Notes: generated by a model from the sequence alone, not told the origin. A DNA stretch of 64,000 nt from Bryobacterales bacterium (GCA_003170295.1 PNAJ01000115.1:62001-126000), one strand, 5' to 3'. Numbered from the stretch's first letter, positions 43,577-52,406 are shown. A program made the numbers and translations.

Positions 43577-46022
43577 CCTTCCTCAACGATCTGAAATTCG
43601 CGTTCCGCTCCCTCGCCCGCACTAAAGGGCTTGCGGTGACCGTAGTGATCACCCTCGCACTCGGCATCGGCGCCAACGCCGCGATCTTTACCCTGGTGCG
43701 CGGCGTCCTGCTGCGACCGCTCGTCAACCGCGATGAGGACCGCCTGATTTACATCCGTCAAAGCGCCCCCGGCATCGCCCTCGAAAATGCCGCGTTCTCC
43801 GTCCCCGAAATTCAGGATCTGCGCGACCGCGTCAAAACAATCAGCGCGTTCGGCGACTTCTCCACCATCGGCTTCACCATGGTCGGCCTCGGCGAGCCCC
43901 GCGAAGTGCGCTCCGGCGTCGTCGGTGGATCGTACTTCGATGTGATGGGCTGCATCCGGTCCTAGGCCGCTTGATCGACATGCGGGACGACGGCCCTAAA
44001 GCTGCCGGCGCAGTCGTGCTCACCTATCGCTTCTGGACCACCGCCCTCAAGAGCGATCCGTCCGTGCTCGGAAAAACGATCAGACTCGGCACTCGCTCCG
44101 CCACCATCGTGGGCGTGCTCGAACCGTCGGTCCCCTATCCGGCTGAAACCGAGATCATCGCCAACATCGTGACCAGCCCTCATCACCTATCCGCAACGAT
44201 GGTCACCGGACGCGTCCATCGCATGACACAGTTGTTTGGCCGCCTCGCCCCCGGCGCCGATCTGGAGCAGGCTCGCGCCGAGCTGCGCACCGCCCACGCG
44301 ACGATGGTCAAGGACCATCCCGAAGCCTATTCGCCGAAAGCGGATTTTCGGATCGACGTCGTGCGCCTCCGCGATCAGATCACCTCGAACGCCAAGACCG
44401 TGCTGCTCGTCCTGCTCGCCGCCTCGGGACTGGTCTTCATCATCGCGTGTTCCAATGTCGCCAATCTGATTCTCGCGCGCACTGTCCGCCGCGAAGGCGA
44501 GTTGTCCGTCCGCGCGGCCCTCGGCGCATCGACCTGGGCGCTCCGCCGGACCCTGCTCGCCGAAAGTCTCTTGTTGTGCGGCATCGGCGCGACCCTCGGC
44601 GTGCTGATCGCGCGCCCGATGGTGGCCGTCCTCGCTCGCTATGCTTCCCGCTTCTCGGTCCGTGCACTGGATCTGACGGTCGATTCCAGCATGGTCTGGG
44701 TCGGTGCGCTCCTCGCGGTCGTGGCAGCGGTGCTCCTCGCGTTTGTTCCCCGCCTCCCATCGGCCGGCGCGGCGCACGGATTCGGTCTGGCCAGCGGCGG
44801 TGTCCGGATCACCGGCGGAACGCGCCGCCGCCTCCGGGTCTTCGCGGTGGTACAAATCGCCGCGTGCTTTGTGCTGCTGGCCGGCGCCAGCATGTTGCTC
44901 AAGACGCTGCTCTCGCTTCAGGCCAACCAGACCGGATTCGATACTCGCCATGTCCTCGCGGTCAACGTGCCGGTAATGTCGTACGGACGCTCGCCCGAGC
45001 AAATCGTCGGCTTCTATAAGGAAACGATGCGGCGCATAGCGGAGCTGCCTGGCGTCGATAACGTCGCAGTCGGCACCGTCGTCCCTTGGCGCGACAAGGG
45101 CGTTTTCGGCCCCGGTTTCGAGTTCTCCGCCGATGGCCACGTGCGCGCGGCAGGCGAGGAAGACCCTCGCGGGCGCTTCCGGACCGTCTCGCCCGGATTT
45201 TTCGCGTCGCTCGGCGTTCCCATCCTCGCTGGGCGCGATTTTAACGACGCCGATCGCAAAGGCAGTGAATCGGTCGTGATCGTGAGCCAAAGCCTGGCGC
45301 AGCGCATGTTCCCGAACCAGGACGCGGTCAACCGGCACATGATGTGGACCGATCCCGTGATGAAGTTCATCGACGTCGCGACCACGCCCCGGCGCATCGT
45401 CGGCGTGGCAGCCGATGTCGACGACGAAAATGTGGTGCCCGGCCCGGCCCTCACCGTCTATCACCCCTTCGCGCAGGAAATTTTCGGAGGCCGCCTGTTT
45501 GTCCACGCGCGCACCGATCCCTACACCCTGGTGACGCCCCTGACTCGCATCATCCGCGACATGTCTGTCGACCAGGTCGTGGAACGCGCGGCCACTCTCG
45601 AAGATGTTCGCGCGGAAGTGCTCACGCCGGACCGTCTGAACGCGCTGGTCTTCGGCGTCTTCGCGGCCGTCGCCCTCTTGATTGCGGTCGTCGGTGTCGC
45701 GGGCGTGCTGGCGTTCTCCGTAAGCGGGCGGACGCGTGAATTCGGCATCCGTCTCGCCATCGGATCGCAGCCGAGGGACCTGGTGACCAGCGTCATCGCC
45801 GAAGGCGCGTGGATGGCCACGGCGGGAATCGTCGCCGGTGGCGTGTGCGGGTTCGCGCTCGCAACCCTGACGGCCAGCTATTTCCCGGACCTGCGCATGC
45901 CCGGAGCCCTCCCGGTCGTCGGCTCCGCCGTGCTTCTTCTTGCCGCCGCAGTCATCGCCTCCGTCCTCCCAGCCGCCCGAGCCGCCCGCGTCGACGTAAT
46001 GCAAGCCCTCCGCTCCGACTGA
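43573..46022 (+). pseudogene. MacB/FtsX-type ABC permease (ADOP family) with a frameshift
   Basis: The first frame (ATG 43573: FLNDLKFAFRSLARTKGL, first helix near 20-42) breaks after GSYFDVMG; the second continues with R-L-I-D-M-R-D-D and runs to ALRSD, giving about 815 residues in total. Restoring one G in ATGGG-CTGCAT near 43950 joins them as V-M-G-L-H-P-V-L-G-R-L. Two FtsX domains are visible, with helices in LLVLLAASGLVFIIACSNVA and VFAAVALLIAVVGVAGVLAF. Such permeases export lipopeptides or act in mechanotransmission; the ATPase partner is reduced to a fragment upstream. Confidence 0.8.
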
Positions 46023-46060
46023 TAAGAAACTCCTGCCCCTTTATCATTGCCCCGCCGCTT

Positions 46061-46105
46061 GTGGCGCGCGCACTCTTGCGTGCCGCGTCGACACTAGTGT
46101 CGCCG
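46061..46105 (-). repeat. GACACnAGTGTC repeat, copy A
   Basis: The minus strand gives GACACTAGTGTC, then GACGCGGCACGCAAGAGTGC and GCGCGCCAC. The same about 45-base string occurs at 47968-48011 and 52446-52491. The first 12 bases are a palindrome whose centre pair varies between copies. Confidence 0.7.
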
Positions 46106-46122
46106 CTCTGGCCCACCGCGCT

Positions 46123-46149
46123 CTACCGAGCCGTGACCGGAGGGAGCGG
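46123..46149 (+). repeat. 27-bp dispersed repeat, copy 2
   Basis: Starts CTACCGAGCCGTGACCG and matches the minus strand of 22220-22246 with one mismatch. It lies in the leader region of the truncated propeller gene, directly behind repeat copy A. Confidence 0.6.
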
Positions 46150-46241
46150 TGCCACATAATCCCCTACCGCACCTTCCCGGCATATTACTACCCCTCCCTC
46201 GGCCGATAAGCCTCAGTGTGGAATCCTGGCGCAGCCGATTG

Positions 46242-46499
46242 ATGACCGCGACAGCGGTGTTGTTCTTCCTGACACCTGCATCCTTTGCCCAAACACGTAC
46301 CGACTGGCACTTCTGGGCGGCAGCCGACGGACTGAAAGAGTCTTATAGCCGCACAATGTCCATCGGCGCGGATGGGTGCCTTTACATCCGGCACGGCGCC
46401 GTCACCTCAAGGACCGTTATGGACGGATACAATGTCGTCCAGACTCCCGAAGCCCGCCGCGGAACCGCAATTGTGTGGAGCCGCTGGGCGCGAATCTAG
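46242..46499 (+). pseudogene. Truncated two-component propeller/sensor protein, N-terminus only
   Basis: From ATG 46242 a signal peptide (TATAVLFFLTPASFAQ) and DWHFWAAADGLKESYSRTMS with GADGCLYIRHGAV match the first propeller blade of large acidobacterial sensor kinases of the two-component-propeller type. The frame stops after about 85 codons and no further blade, membrane helix or kinase domain follows; instead a repeat and an unrelated minus-strand gene begin. It is best read as the stump left by a deletion or insertion. Confidence 0.55.
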
Positions 46500-46531
46500 G
46501 CATGAACGGAAGTTGTTGGGGTCGCCAAGGA

Positions 46532-46570
46532 TTCTCAGGAAATCTGAGAAATCTCCGTCTGTCCCGGTTT
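46532..46570 (+). repeat. Inverted repeat flanking TIGR03437 gene, left copy, with hairpin
   Basis: TTCTCAG-GAAAT-CTGAGAA (46532-46550) is a perfect seven-pair hairpin. Bases 46541-46570 match the minus strand of 47680-47651 at 29 of 30 positions. It lies 45 bases past the stop of the TIGR03437 gene. Confidence 0.7.
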
Positions 46571-46615
46571 GTTCCGAGGAAACCCCCTTTATGGACGTCC
46601 CGCCCAGGGCCTCTT

Positions 46616-47605
46616 CTATTGTGGGCTGATGCAGACTGGTAGGCTTGCCCCTCCTCCAAAAAAACTGATCGTTACGTTTGAGTAGACGCCGAAGGAGAAT
46701 CCGTTCTCTGCTAGGCCGCAAATCGTCGGCAGGTCGGCGGCGGTGTAGGTGGGAAGCGTGATGTTTATCTGGTAGAGACCAACTTCTCCGGGCACAAGCC
46801 ATGCAGAGGCGGCTGGATGCCCGGGCGGAGGGGTGAATGGCGGGCAGGGGCTGCTGCAGCCCTGGGACCATGGATAGGTTGCACCCACGTTTGGACTTAT
46901 TAGGAAGCTTATATTCGACAATCTAAAGTCGACCTGAGGAGCAGGGGCCGGCGTAACAGTTCCAGTAGGCACGGGAGGAGTCGTAGATCCCATACCTGTT
47001 GCATAAACCACGATCGTTTCCCCAGAGGAGACTTGGACGGAGGTCGCGCCGTGGCTGTAAACGGACGCAAGAGCGCCAGAGGCGTGGGTGACTAGAGGAA
47101 GGCAAATTGGAAGCCCGAACGAAGTTGTTGACGAAGGGGCCGCGAAAATGCTATCGCAGCTTGTGAGAATGTGAGGGATGCCTCCAATTACCGGCATCGA
47201 TTGTGAGTCGGCACCGTTCACGGAGATTACGAGTGTCGGTGCGTTCATCGTTGCGTCGTAGAAGGGAACTTGAACGGTGATAGCGGTAGAGAAGCATTCA
47301 TTGGTAGTTCCAGTGGTGCATGTTGGCGTCTGTCTAATGGAAAATATTGCGAAGGGGTAAGTGTTCGCGCCTTGTTGAAACCGGGCGGATATCCCTCCGA
47401 GCGATGTCGGCAGCGGCGTGGAGGAAGCAAAGACAGGCGAAGGGAAACGGAGGCTCAGGCCGGACACGAACAGTGTGGTGACTTGCCCGGGGGCAAGCGC
47501 CACCGGGGTAGGATTTGAGTATCCCGCGCCAGTGAGCGTCAGCTGCGCAGAGGCCACGCTTGCGAAGAGGACGAGCGGCAGGAGGTTATGGAGGTTTCTA
47601 GTCAT
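46616..47605 (-). CDS. Exported TIGR03437-domain protein
   Basis: A 329-residue secreted protein (signal ends SVASAQ). GAGYSNPTPVALAPGQVTTL, PLPTSLGGIS, VQVPFYDATMNAP, a GETIVVYATGMGSTTPP element and PGEVGLYQINITLP are the hallmarks of TIGR03437, an Ig-like C-terminal domain expanded in Solibacter. Here almost the whole protein is this domain, where usually it ends larger extracellular proteins. Surface or secreted adhesion is a guess. It is enclosed by 30-base inverted repeats about 45 bases from each end of the gene. Confidence 0.8.
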   Translation of the reverse strand: MTRNLHNLLPLVLFASVASAQLTLTGAGYSNPTPVALAPGQVTTLFVSGLSLRFPSPVFASSTPLPTSLGGISARFQQGANTYPFAIFSIRQTPTCTTGTTNECFSTAITVQVPFYDATMNAPTLVISVNGADSQSMPVIGGIPHILTSCDSIFAAPSSTTSFGLPICLPLVTHASGALASVYSHGATSVQVSSGETIVVYATGMGSTTPPVPTGTVTPAPAPQVDFRLSNISFLISPNVGATYPWSQGCSSPCPPFTPPPGHPAASAWLVPGEVGLYQINITLPTYTAADLPTICGLAENGFSFGVYSNVTISFFGGGASLPVCISPQ

Positions 47606-47648
47606 AGTGTTTGCCCCTACTGAACGCTAAGTGAGAGGGAAACCGGGG

Positions 47649-47680
47649 AAACCGGGACAGACGGACATTTCTCAGATTTT
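47649..47680 (-). repeat. Inverted repeat flanking TIGR03437 gene, right copy
   Basis: On the minus strand it reads AAATCTGAGAAATGTCCGTC and continues TGTCCCGGTTT, differing from the left copy by a single base. It lies 44 bases upstream of the TIGR03437 start. Confidence 0.7.
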
Positions 47681-47762
47681 TCAGCGTGGCATCGCTCCTC
47701 ACGGGCATTCCTTTCCCTGGTTTTTTAATCGCCAGCTTTCCATTGGGTTTTCCTTCGCGAGG

Positions 47763-47788
47763 AATATGAGAAATATCCGTCTCCGATT
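47763..47788 (+). repeat. Third, degenerate copy of the same repeat
   Basis: AATATGAGAAATATCCGTCT followed by CCGATT repeats the core of the flanking repeats in the left-copy orientation, with a two-base gap. Together with the right copy it forms a close inverted pair about 85 bases apart, REP-like. Confidence 0.5.
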
Positions 47789-47841
47789 CCCCGCACGCAA
47801 AACCACGTCGTTTATACGTTTGCGCTGCTACACCAATTTCA

Positions 47842-47900
47842 TGGTCAATTAAGGCTCCGTCAAGGCACATTTCTGACGTTTTATGGCGTTTTAAGGCACG
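47842..47900 (-). repeat. CCTTAA-rich repeat, copy 3 (diverged)
   Basis: The minus strand has GTGCCTTAAAACGCC and, 40 bases on, GAGCCTTAATTGACC, echoing GAGGCCTTAATCGACC of copy 1 but with the order of elements partly changed. Apart from repeats, the 450 bases between the TIGR03437 start and the stop at 48059 hold no supported gene. Confidence 0.35.
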
Positions 47901-47967
47901 AAAAAGTAGCGGTTAAATGAAAAAATACCGGCGCGGAGAAGCACACCGAGTCGAGCCGGTCCCGGGG

Positions 47968-48011
47968 CGGCGACACAAGTGTCGACGCGGCACGCACGAG
48001 TGCGCGCCACA
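47968..48011 (+). repeat. GACACnAGTGTC repeat, copy B
   Basis: GACACAAGTGTCGACGCGGC followed by ACGCACGAGTGCGCGCCACAT. Opposite in orientation to copy A; two bases shorter in the GC-alternating part. Confidence 0.7.
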
Positions 48012-48058
48012 TTTCATTTAGCGCCGTTGCAGCATTAGTCGGATCTACAGTGCAATTT

Positions 48059-48502
48059 TTACTTGCGCTGTAAGATTAGCGTGATTGGCTTGCGGTCTGG
48101 CCTGACGACGTTCACGACCATCGTGCCATCGGCTCCGAGGGCATAGCTTTCAACAGTGGTCGCGCCGGATTCGGTGGTGGTCACTTTCAGAACGTCGTGA
48201 TCCCAACGGGTCTTGCTCTTGAGATTTTTGCCGGTGTGAATCGTGGCGCTGTTCTGGCTGTCGGTCATATCGCGGTAGAAGAAAGTCTCGGTGGCGCCCT
48301 CATAAGCAAAGCTGCGGGAGACGGCGATGTTGCCCTGCCGCTCGTCGATGGTCACGGTGCCGGTTTGCATGACGGGCTGGCCGGCGAAATCGCTCTTGGT
48401 GGGCACCAGCGTCCAGGTGCCGTTCAGAGCGGTGTGGTCGTTCGCGAAAGCGGAGAATGCGAAGAGTATAGCGGTCAGGGTGGCTCGTTTAAGGGTCGTC
48501 AT
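48059..48502 (-). CDS. Small exported lipocalin-like hypothetical protein
   Basis: A 147-residue exported protein (signal ends FSAFA). LNGTWTLVPTKSDFAGQPVM and the regular beta alternation afterwards (GTVTIDERQGNIAVSRSF, TRWDHDVLKVTTTE, MVVNVVRPDRKPITLILQRK) are typical of an eight-strand lipocalin-like family abundant in Acidobacteria. Ligand unknown. GGGAGGA before the ATG fixes the start. It is divergent from the TonB receptor at 48591 and could share the TTCAGG box between them. Confidence 0.7.
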   Translation of the reverse strand: MTTLKRATLTAILFAFSAFANDHTALNGTWTLVPTKSDFAGQPVMQTGTVTIDERQGNIAVSRSFAYEGATETFFYRDMTDSQNSATIHTGKNLKSKTRWDHDVLKVTTTESGATTVESYALGADGTMVVNVVRPDRKPITLILQRK

Positions 48503-48550
48503 GATTAATCCTCCCTCGTACTAAAAGCACGTGTGGGGCCATTCCAGGCT

Positions 48551-48582
48551 TTCAGGCCATCTTCAGGGATGGACGATACCAT
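48551..48582 (+). promoter_or_regulatory. TonB-receptor promoter with tandem TTCAGG box
   Basis: TTCAGG at 48551-48556 and 48562-48567 (11-base period) precede TACCAT (48577-48582) by nine bases, the same box-to--10 spacing as at the response-regulator promoter (19424-19455). ATG at 48591 follows eight bases after the -10. Confidence 0.55.
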
Positions 48583-48590
48583 TGCAATGA

Positions 48591-51521
48591 ATGATCAAGT
48601 ACATTTTTCCCCTGTTCCTCCTACAATTTTCTCTCCTGGCGCAGACTGGGACCTTGACGGGACAGGTCACCGACGAGAGCGGAGCGGTAGTTCCCAAAGC
48701 GACGGTTACGATCACGGGTTCACGTGGCTTGGCGAAGACCGCGACATCAGGCGATAACGGATCGTACTCGTTGGGCGGTCTTACGCCCGGCGATTACGCG
48801 GTGCAGGCCAGTGCGCCGGATCTGGCGATGGCGCAGGCGGTGAAGATCGCCGTGAAGGGCGGCGCGCAGGTTTTGAATCTCCAATTGAAAGTTCGAGCCA
48901 CGGAGCAACAGGTCACGGTGCGGGAAAACACCGGCCCGGCGATCGCTACCGACGCTTCGTCGAATGCCAGTGCGCTGGTGCTGAAGGGCGACGATCTGGA
49001 CGCGCTGGGCGATTCTCCAGAGGATTTGCAGGCGGACTTGCAGGCGCTCGCCGGGCCTTCGGCTGGGCCTGGGGGCGGATCGATTTTCATCGACGGGTTC
49101 AGCGGAGGGGAGCTGCCGCCGAAGAGCTCGATTCGCGAAATTCGAATTAATCAGAATCCGTTTTCGCCGGAATACGACAAGCTTGGGTTCGGGCGAATTG
49201 AGATTTTCACCAAGCCGGGCACGGATAATTGGCGAGGGTCGATTAATTACAATTTGCAAGATCAGGTTTTTAATTCGCGAAATCCATATTCGGCACAGAA
49301 GGCGCCGCTGTTGTTGAACGAGTTCGAGGGTGGGATGAGCGGGCCGCTGAGCCATCGCATGTCGTTTACGCTCGATGCGCAGAGGGAGAAGGTCGATAAC
49401 GGATCGATTGTTAATGCGGTGACGCTCGATCCGCAGACGTACGCTGTGACCCCGTTTAATGCCGTGCGGACGACGCCACAGCTAAGGGTCAACGTGACGC
49501 CGCGCGTCGATTATCAACTCAATTCGAACAATACTCTGTCGTTTCGTTACGGGTTCACGCATATGGATATTGTCGATGCGGGAATTGGGAGCTTCGATCT
49601 GGTTTCTCGCGGGTACCATTTGCAGATGAACAACCAAACGGTGCAGGCTACGGAGACCGCGGTATTGGGCGCTAGCGTGAATGAGACGCGATTCCAGTAT
49701 TTCCGCAGCGGGCTCGATACTACGGCGAATAGTTTGAGTCCGGCGGTTCTGGTGCTCGGGTCGTTTAACGGGGGCGGGTCGCAGACGGGGCATGCTTCGA
49801 ATATCCAGAACAGCTTCGAGTTTCAGAATTACACTTCTATGATTCACGGCGCGCATTCCTGGAAGTTCGGCGTACGGGTGCGCAGCCAGTGGATCGACAA
49901 TATTTCCGCGCAGAATTTCGGGGGGACGTTTACGTTCGGAGGCGGGCTGGCTCCGGTGCTCGATGCGAATAACAATCCTCAGCTCGATCCATCGGGGCAG
50001 CCGGTGCTCGCGGCGATTCAGGGGATCGACCGGTATCGGCGGACGCTGCTGCTGGAGTTGGCAGGATTTTCGCCGGCACAGGCTGCCGCTCTTGGCGGGG
50101 GTCCCACGCAGTTCAGCATTGGCGCCGGTACTCCTGGAATTTCCGTGCATCAGGAGGATGTGGGAGTATTCGTCGGCGACGATTGGCGGGTGCGGCCGAA
50201 TCTTACGCTGAACCTCGGGCTGCGGTATGAAGCTCAGACGAATATTCGCGATCGGCAGGACTGGGCTCCGCGAATCGGGTTGGCGTGGGCGCCGGGCGCA
50301 AAGAGCCTCAAGCCAAAGACGGTGATCCGAACCGGATTCGGAATGTTCTACGACCGTTTCGCCCTTGCGAACACGCTGACGGCGCAACGATTCAATGGCA
50401 GCGTGCAGCAGCAGTACGTGGTGACGAATCCTACGTTTTTCCCGAATATTCCGGCGGTCGCGTCGCTCGGCGGGTTGCAATCGACGCAGGTGGTCCAGGA
50501 AGTGAGCGCGCAACTGCGGGCGCCGTACATCATGCAGTCGGCGCTGTCGGTCGAACGGCAGTTGCCGGATAACACCACGCTCGCGGCGACTTATACGAAC
50601 TCCCATGGACTGCATGAGCTGCGGTCGGAAGACATCAACGCGCCTTTGCCTGGCACATACAATCCGAATCTCCGAGGTAGCGGAGTATTTCCGTTTGGCA
50701 AATCGGATCCGCTGTTCCTGATGACCTCTTCGGGGTTGTACAACCAGAATCAGTTGATGTTCAACGTCAATACCAAAGTGAATGCCAACGTATCGCTTTA
50801 TGGGTTCTATGTGTTGAATCACGCCATGAGCAATTCGGACGGATTGGGAACCTTTCCGGGAAACCCGTACAACTTCTCGGGCGAATATGGCAACGCGTCG
50901 ACCGACGTGCGGCAGCGCGTTAATTTCGGCGGATCGCTCAACATGAGGTGGCACATCCGCATCAGTCCCTACATGAATATTCAAACGGGCGCGCCGTTCG
51001 ACATTACTACGGGGAGCGATCCTTTCGGCACTACTCTCTTCAATTCGCGCCCCGGCATCGTCACGGGCGAGAGCGTCGCGGGGGCGATCCAGACGCGATA
51101 TGGGTTGCTGGACCCGAATCCGACGGCGAATGAGAAGCTGCTTCCGCGCAACTACGGCAGAGGACCGGGGCTGGTCACGATGAACATGCGGATTGGGAAG
51201 ACCTGGGGCTTCGGATCGGAGCGCGGCGGGACCGCGAAGATGGTCGAGACGGGACCAAGCACACCGCGTCCTCCAGGCAGTCCGGGGAATGGCGGCGGCC
51301 TGATGGGTGGGGTCGCGGGAACCAGGCGGCGTTATAACCTGACGGTCTCGGCGTCGATACGCAATCTGACGAACCACAACAATCCTGGCCCGATCATCGG
51401 CAACATTACCTCGCCACTATTCGGCTTGGCAAATCAATCGGCGGGGAGCGGTGGCGGCAGCGGGATATCGGAGAGCGCCAACAATCGGCGGATAGAGTGG
51501 CAGATCCGCTTCGCGTTTTAG
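48591..51521 (+). CDS. TonB-dependent outer membrane receptor
   Basis: A 976-residue receptor: signal peptide MIKYIFPLFLLQFSLLAQ, a carboxypeptidase-regulatory-like domain at about 20-105 (LTGQVTDESGAVVPKATVTI), a plug with IFIDGFSGGELPPKSSIREI and then a barrel ending IEWQIRFAF. The Ser/Gly-rich stretch near 890-915 (PSTPRPPGSPGNGGG) is an extracellular loop. Ligand unknown; the glycosidase-like gene downstream hints at glycans. The tandem TTCAGG box ties its regulation to the two-component system at 19463. A 100-base double-hairpin repeat follows the stop directly. Confidence 0.88.
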   Translation: MIKYIFPLFLLQFSLLAQTGTLTGQVTDESGAVVPKATVTITGSRGLAKTATSGDNGSYSLGGLTPGDYAVQASAPDLAMAQAVKIAVKGGAQVLNLQLKVRATEQQVTVRENTGPAIATDASSNASALVLKGDDLDALGDSPEDLQADLQALAGPSAGPGGGSIFIDGFSGGELPPKSSIREIRINQNPFSPEYDKLGFGRIEIFTKPGTDNWRGSINYNLQDQVFNSRNPYSAQKAPLLLNEFEGGMSGPLSHRMSFTLDAQREKVDNGSIVNAVTLDPQTYAVTPFNAVRTTPQLRVNVTPRVDYQLNSNNTLSFRYGFTHMDIVDAGIGSFDLVSRGYHLQMNNQTVQATETAVLGASVNETRFQYFRSGLDTTANSLSPAVLVLGSFNGGGSQTGHASNIQNSFEFQNYTSMIHGAHSWKFGVRVRSQWIDNISAQNFGGTFTFGGGLAPVLDANNNPQLDPSGQPVLAAIQGIDRYRRTLLLELAGFSPAQAAALGGGPTQFSIGAGTPGISVHQEDVGVFVGDDWRVRPNLTLNLGLRYEAQTNIRDRQDWAPRIGLAWAPGAKSLKPKTVIRTGFGMFYDRFALANTLTAQRFNGSVQQQYVVTNPTFFPNIPAVASLGGLQSTQVVQEVSAQLRAPYIMQSALSVERQLPDNTTLAATYTNSHGLHELRSEDINAPLPGTYNPNLRGSGVFPFGKSDPLFLMTSSGLYNQNQLMFNVNTKVNANVSLYGFYVLNHAMSNSDGLGTFPGNPYNFSGEYGNASTDVRQRVNFGGSLNMRWHIRISPYMNIQTGAPFDITTGSDPFGTTLFNSRPGIVTGESVAGAIQTRYGLLDPNPTANEKLLPRNYGRGPGLVTMNMRIGKTWGFGSERGGTAKMVETGPSTPRPPGSPGNGGGLMGGVAGTRRRYNLTVSASIRNLTNHNNPGPIIGNITSPLFGLANQSAGSGGGSGISESANNRRIEWQIRFAF

Positions 51522-51524
51522 AAA

Positions 51525-51625
51525 GTGGGGCGGTCCCCCTGGACCGCAGCCGACGCCCTCGTCGGCTTCTTGTGTTGGCGGAGGCGGACCAGGGGGTCCG
51601 CCGCGGGCGAGGGCGCCCGCCCCAC
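51525..51625. repeat. Inverted pair of double-hairpin repeat units
   Basis: Four perfect hairpins in a row: CGGTCC-CCCT-GGACCG (51531-51546), AGCCGACG-CCCT-CGTCGGCT (51548-51567), GGCGGACC-AGGG-GGTCCGCC (51583-51602) and GCGGGCG-AGGG-CGCCCGC (51603-51620), framed by GTGGGG and CCCCAC. The right half is the same kind of unit on the other strand. It starts four bases after the receptor stop and may end its transcript. Confidence 0.75.
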
Positions 51626-51704
51626 CCAAATAAAAGGGCCCCTTTTGAGAAGTCTTTCAGTGTATGATTCTGGTTTGCGGCTCGTCAAATGAAAGGACTC
51701 ACAA

Positions 51705-52406
51705 ATGCGCTTTGACTATCGTTCCACTTTTGCAACGGTTGTTCTCCTACTTATCCCTGCGTTGAGCAACGCTCAGGATGAAACTTCCCGCAGCATTGCG
51801 GGCGGCGGCGTCTCCGTCCCAGGCTGGACTGGAAAAATCGATGCCTCTGAACAGAAACAGGGCAAGACACTCAACGATGCGAAATTGGCCAAGGAAGGGA
51901 ATGGATTCCATGTGATCACCGGGCCCGCGGTGACGTATTGGAATCCCGCGAATCAGGCGGCAGGCAGCTACACCGTGAAAGCCACGTTCCATGAACCGAA
52001 GTACATGAATCTCAATAGTCACCCGCACCCGTACGGCATTGTGATCGCGGGGGCAGGGTTGGGCACGGACAAGGAGAGCTATCTCTATTGCGCCGCGTAT
52101 GGCAGCGGCACCTTCATTGTGCGCGGGTTTGGTCCCGAGCCGTTTCAGATGAACGGCAGGCGCGGCGAGGCGAACGCGGCGGTGCATAAGGCGGCGGCAG
52201 TGGGAGAGCCGGTCACGCAAGACATTGCGATATCCGTTACCCCCGCGCGCGTGGAGTGCTCGATTAATGGGACCGTTGTTGCCGGATACGATAAGGCCGC
52301 GGTCGTTGCTGCGGGAAAGCTTGCCTCTTCGGATGGCATCTACGGGCTTCGGTTTGCGCACAATACCGAGGTGATCGTCACCGGGTTCGGCATGACGAAG
52401 AACTAG
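51705..52406 (+). CDS. Exported jelly-roll (DUF1080/LamG-like) protein
   Basis: A 233-residue exported protein (signal ends ALSNAQ). The pattern VPGWTGKIDASEQKQGKTLND, then FHVITGPAVTYWNPANQAAG and VECSINGTVVAGYDKAAV resembles concanavalin-like beta sandwiches that bind or cleave glycans (3-keto-disaccharide hydrolase relatives). No catalytic residue can be named. AAAGGA lies ahead of the ATG. It stands between the TonB receptor and the glycosidase-like gene, consistent with carbohydrate capture. Confidence 0.65.
   Translation: MRFDYRSTFATVVLLLIPALSNAQDETSRSIAGGGVSVPGWTGKIDASEQKQGKTLNDAKLAKEGNGFHVITGPAVTYWNPANQAAGSYTVKATFHEPKYMNLNSHPHPYGIVIAGAGLGTDKESYLYCAAYGSGTFIVRGFGPEPFQMNGRRGEANAAVHKAAAVGEPVTQDIAISVTPARVECSINGTVVAGYDKAAVVAAGKLASSDGIYGLRFAHNTEVIVTGFGMTKN

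Noticed and set aside
44187..46004. 605-codon open frame on the minus strand
   Set aside because: Antisense to the FtsX-type permease; composed of His/Gly/Arg/Asp runs without hydrophobic core.
49482..51377. 631-codon open frame on the minus strand
   Set aside because: Antisense to the TonB receptor barrel; Arg-rich shadow.
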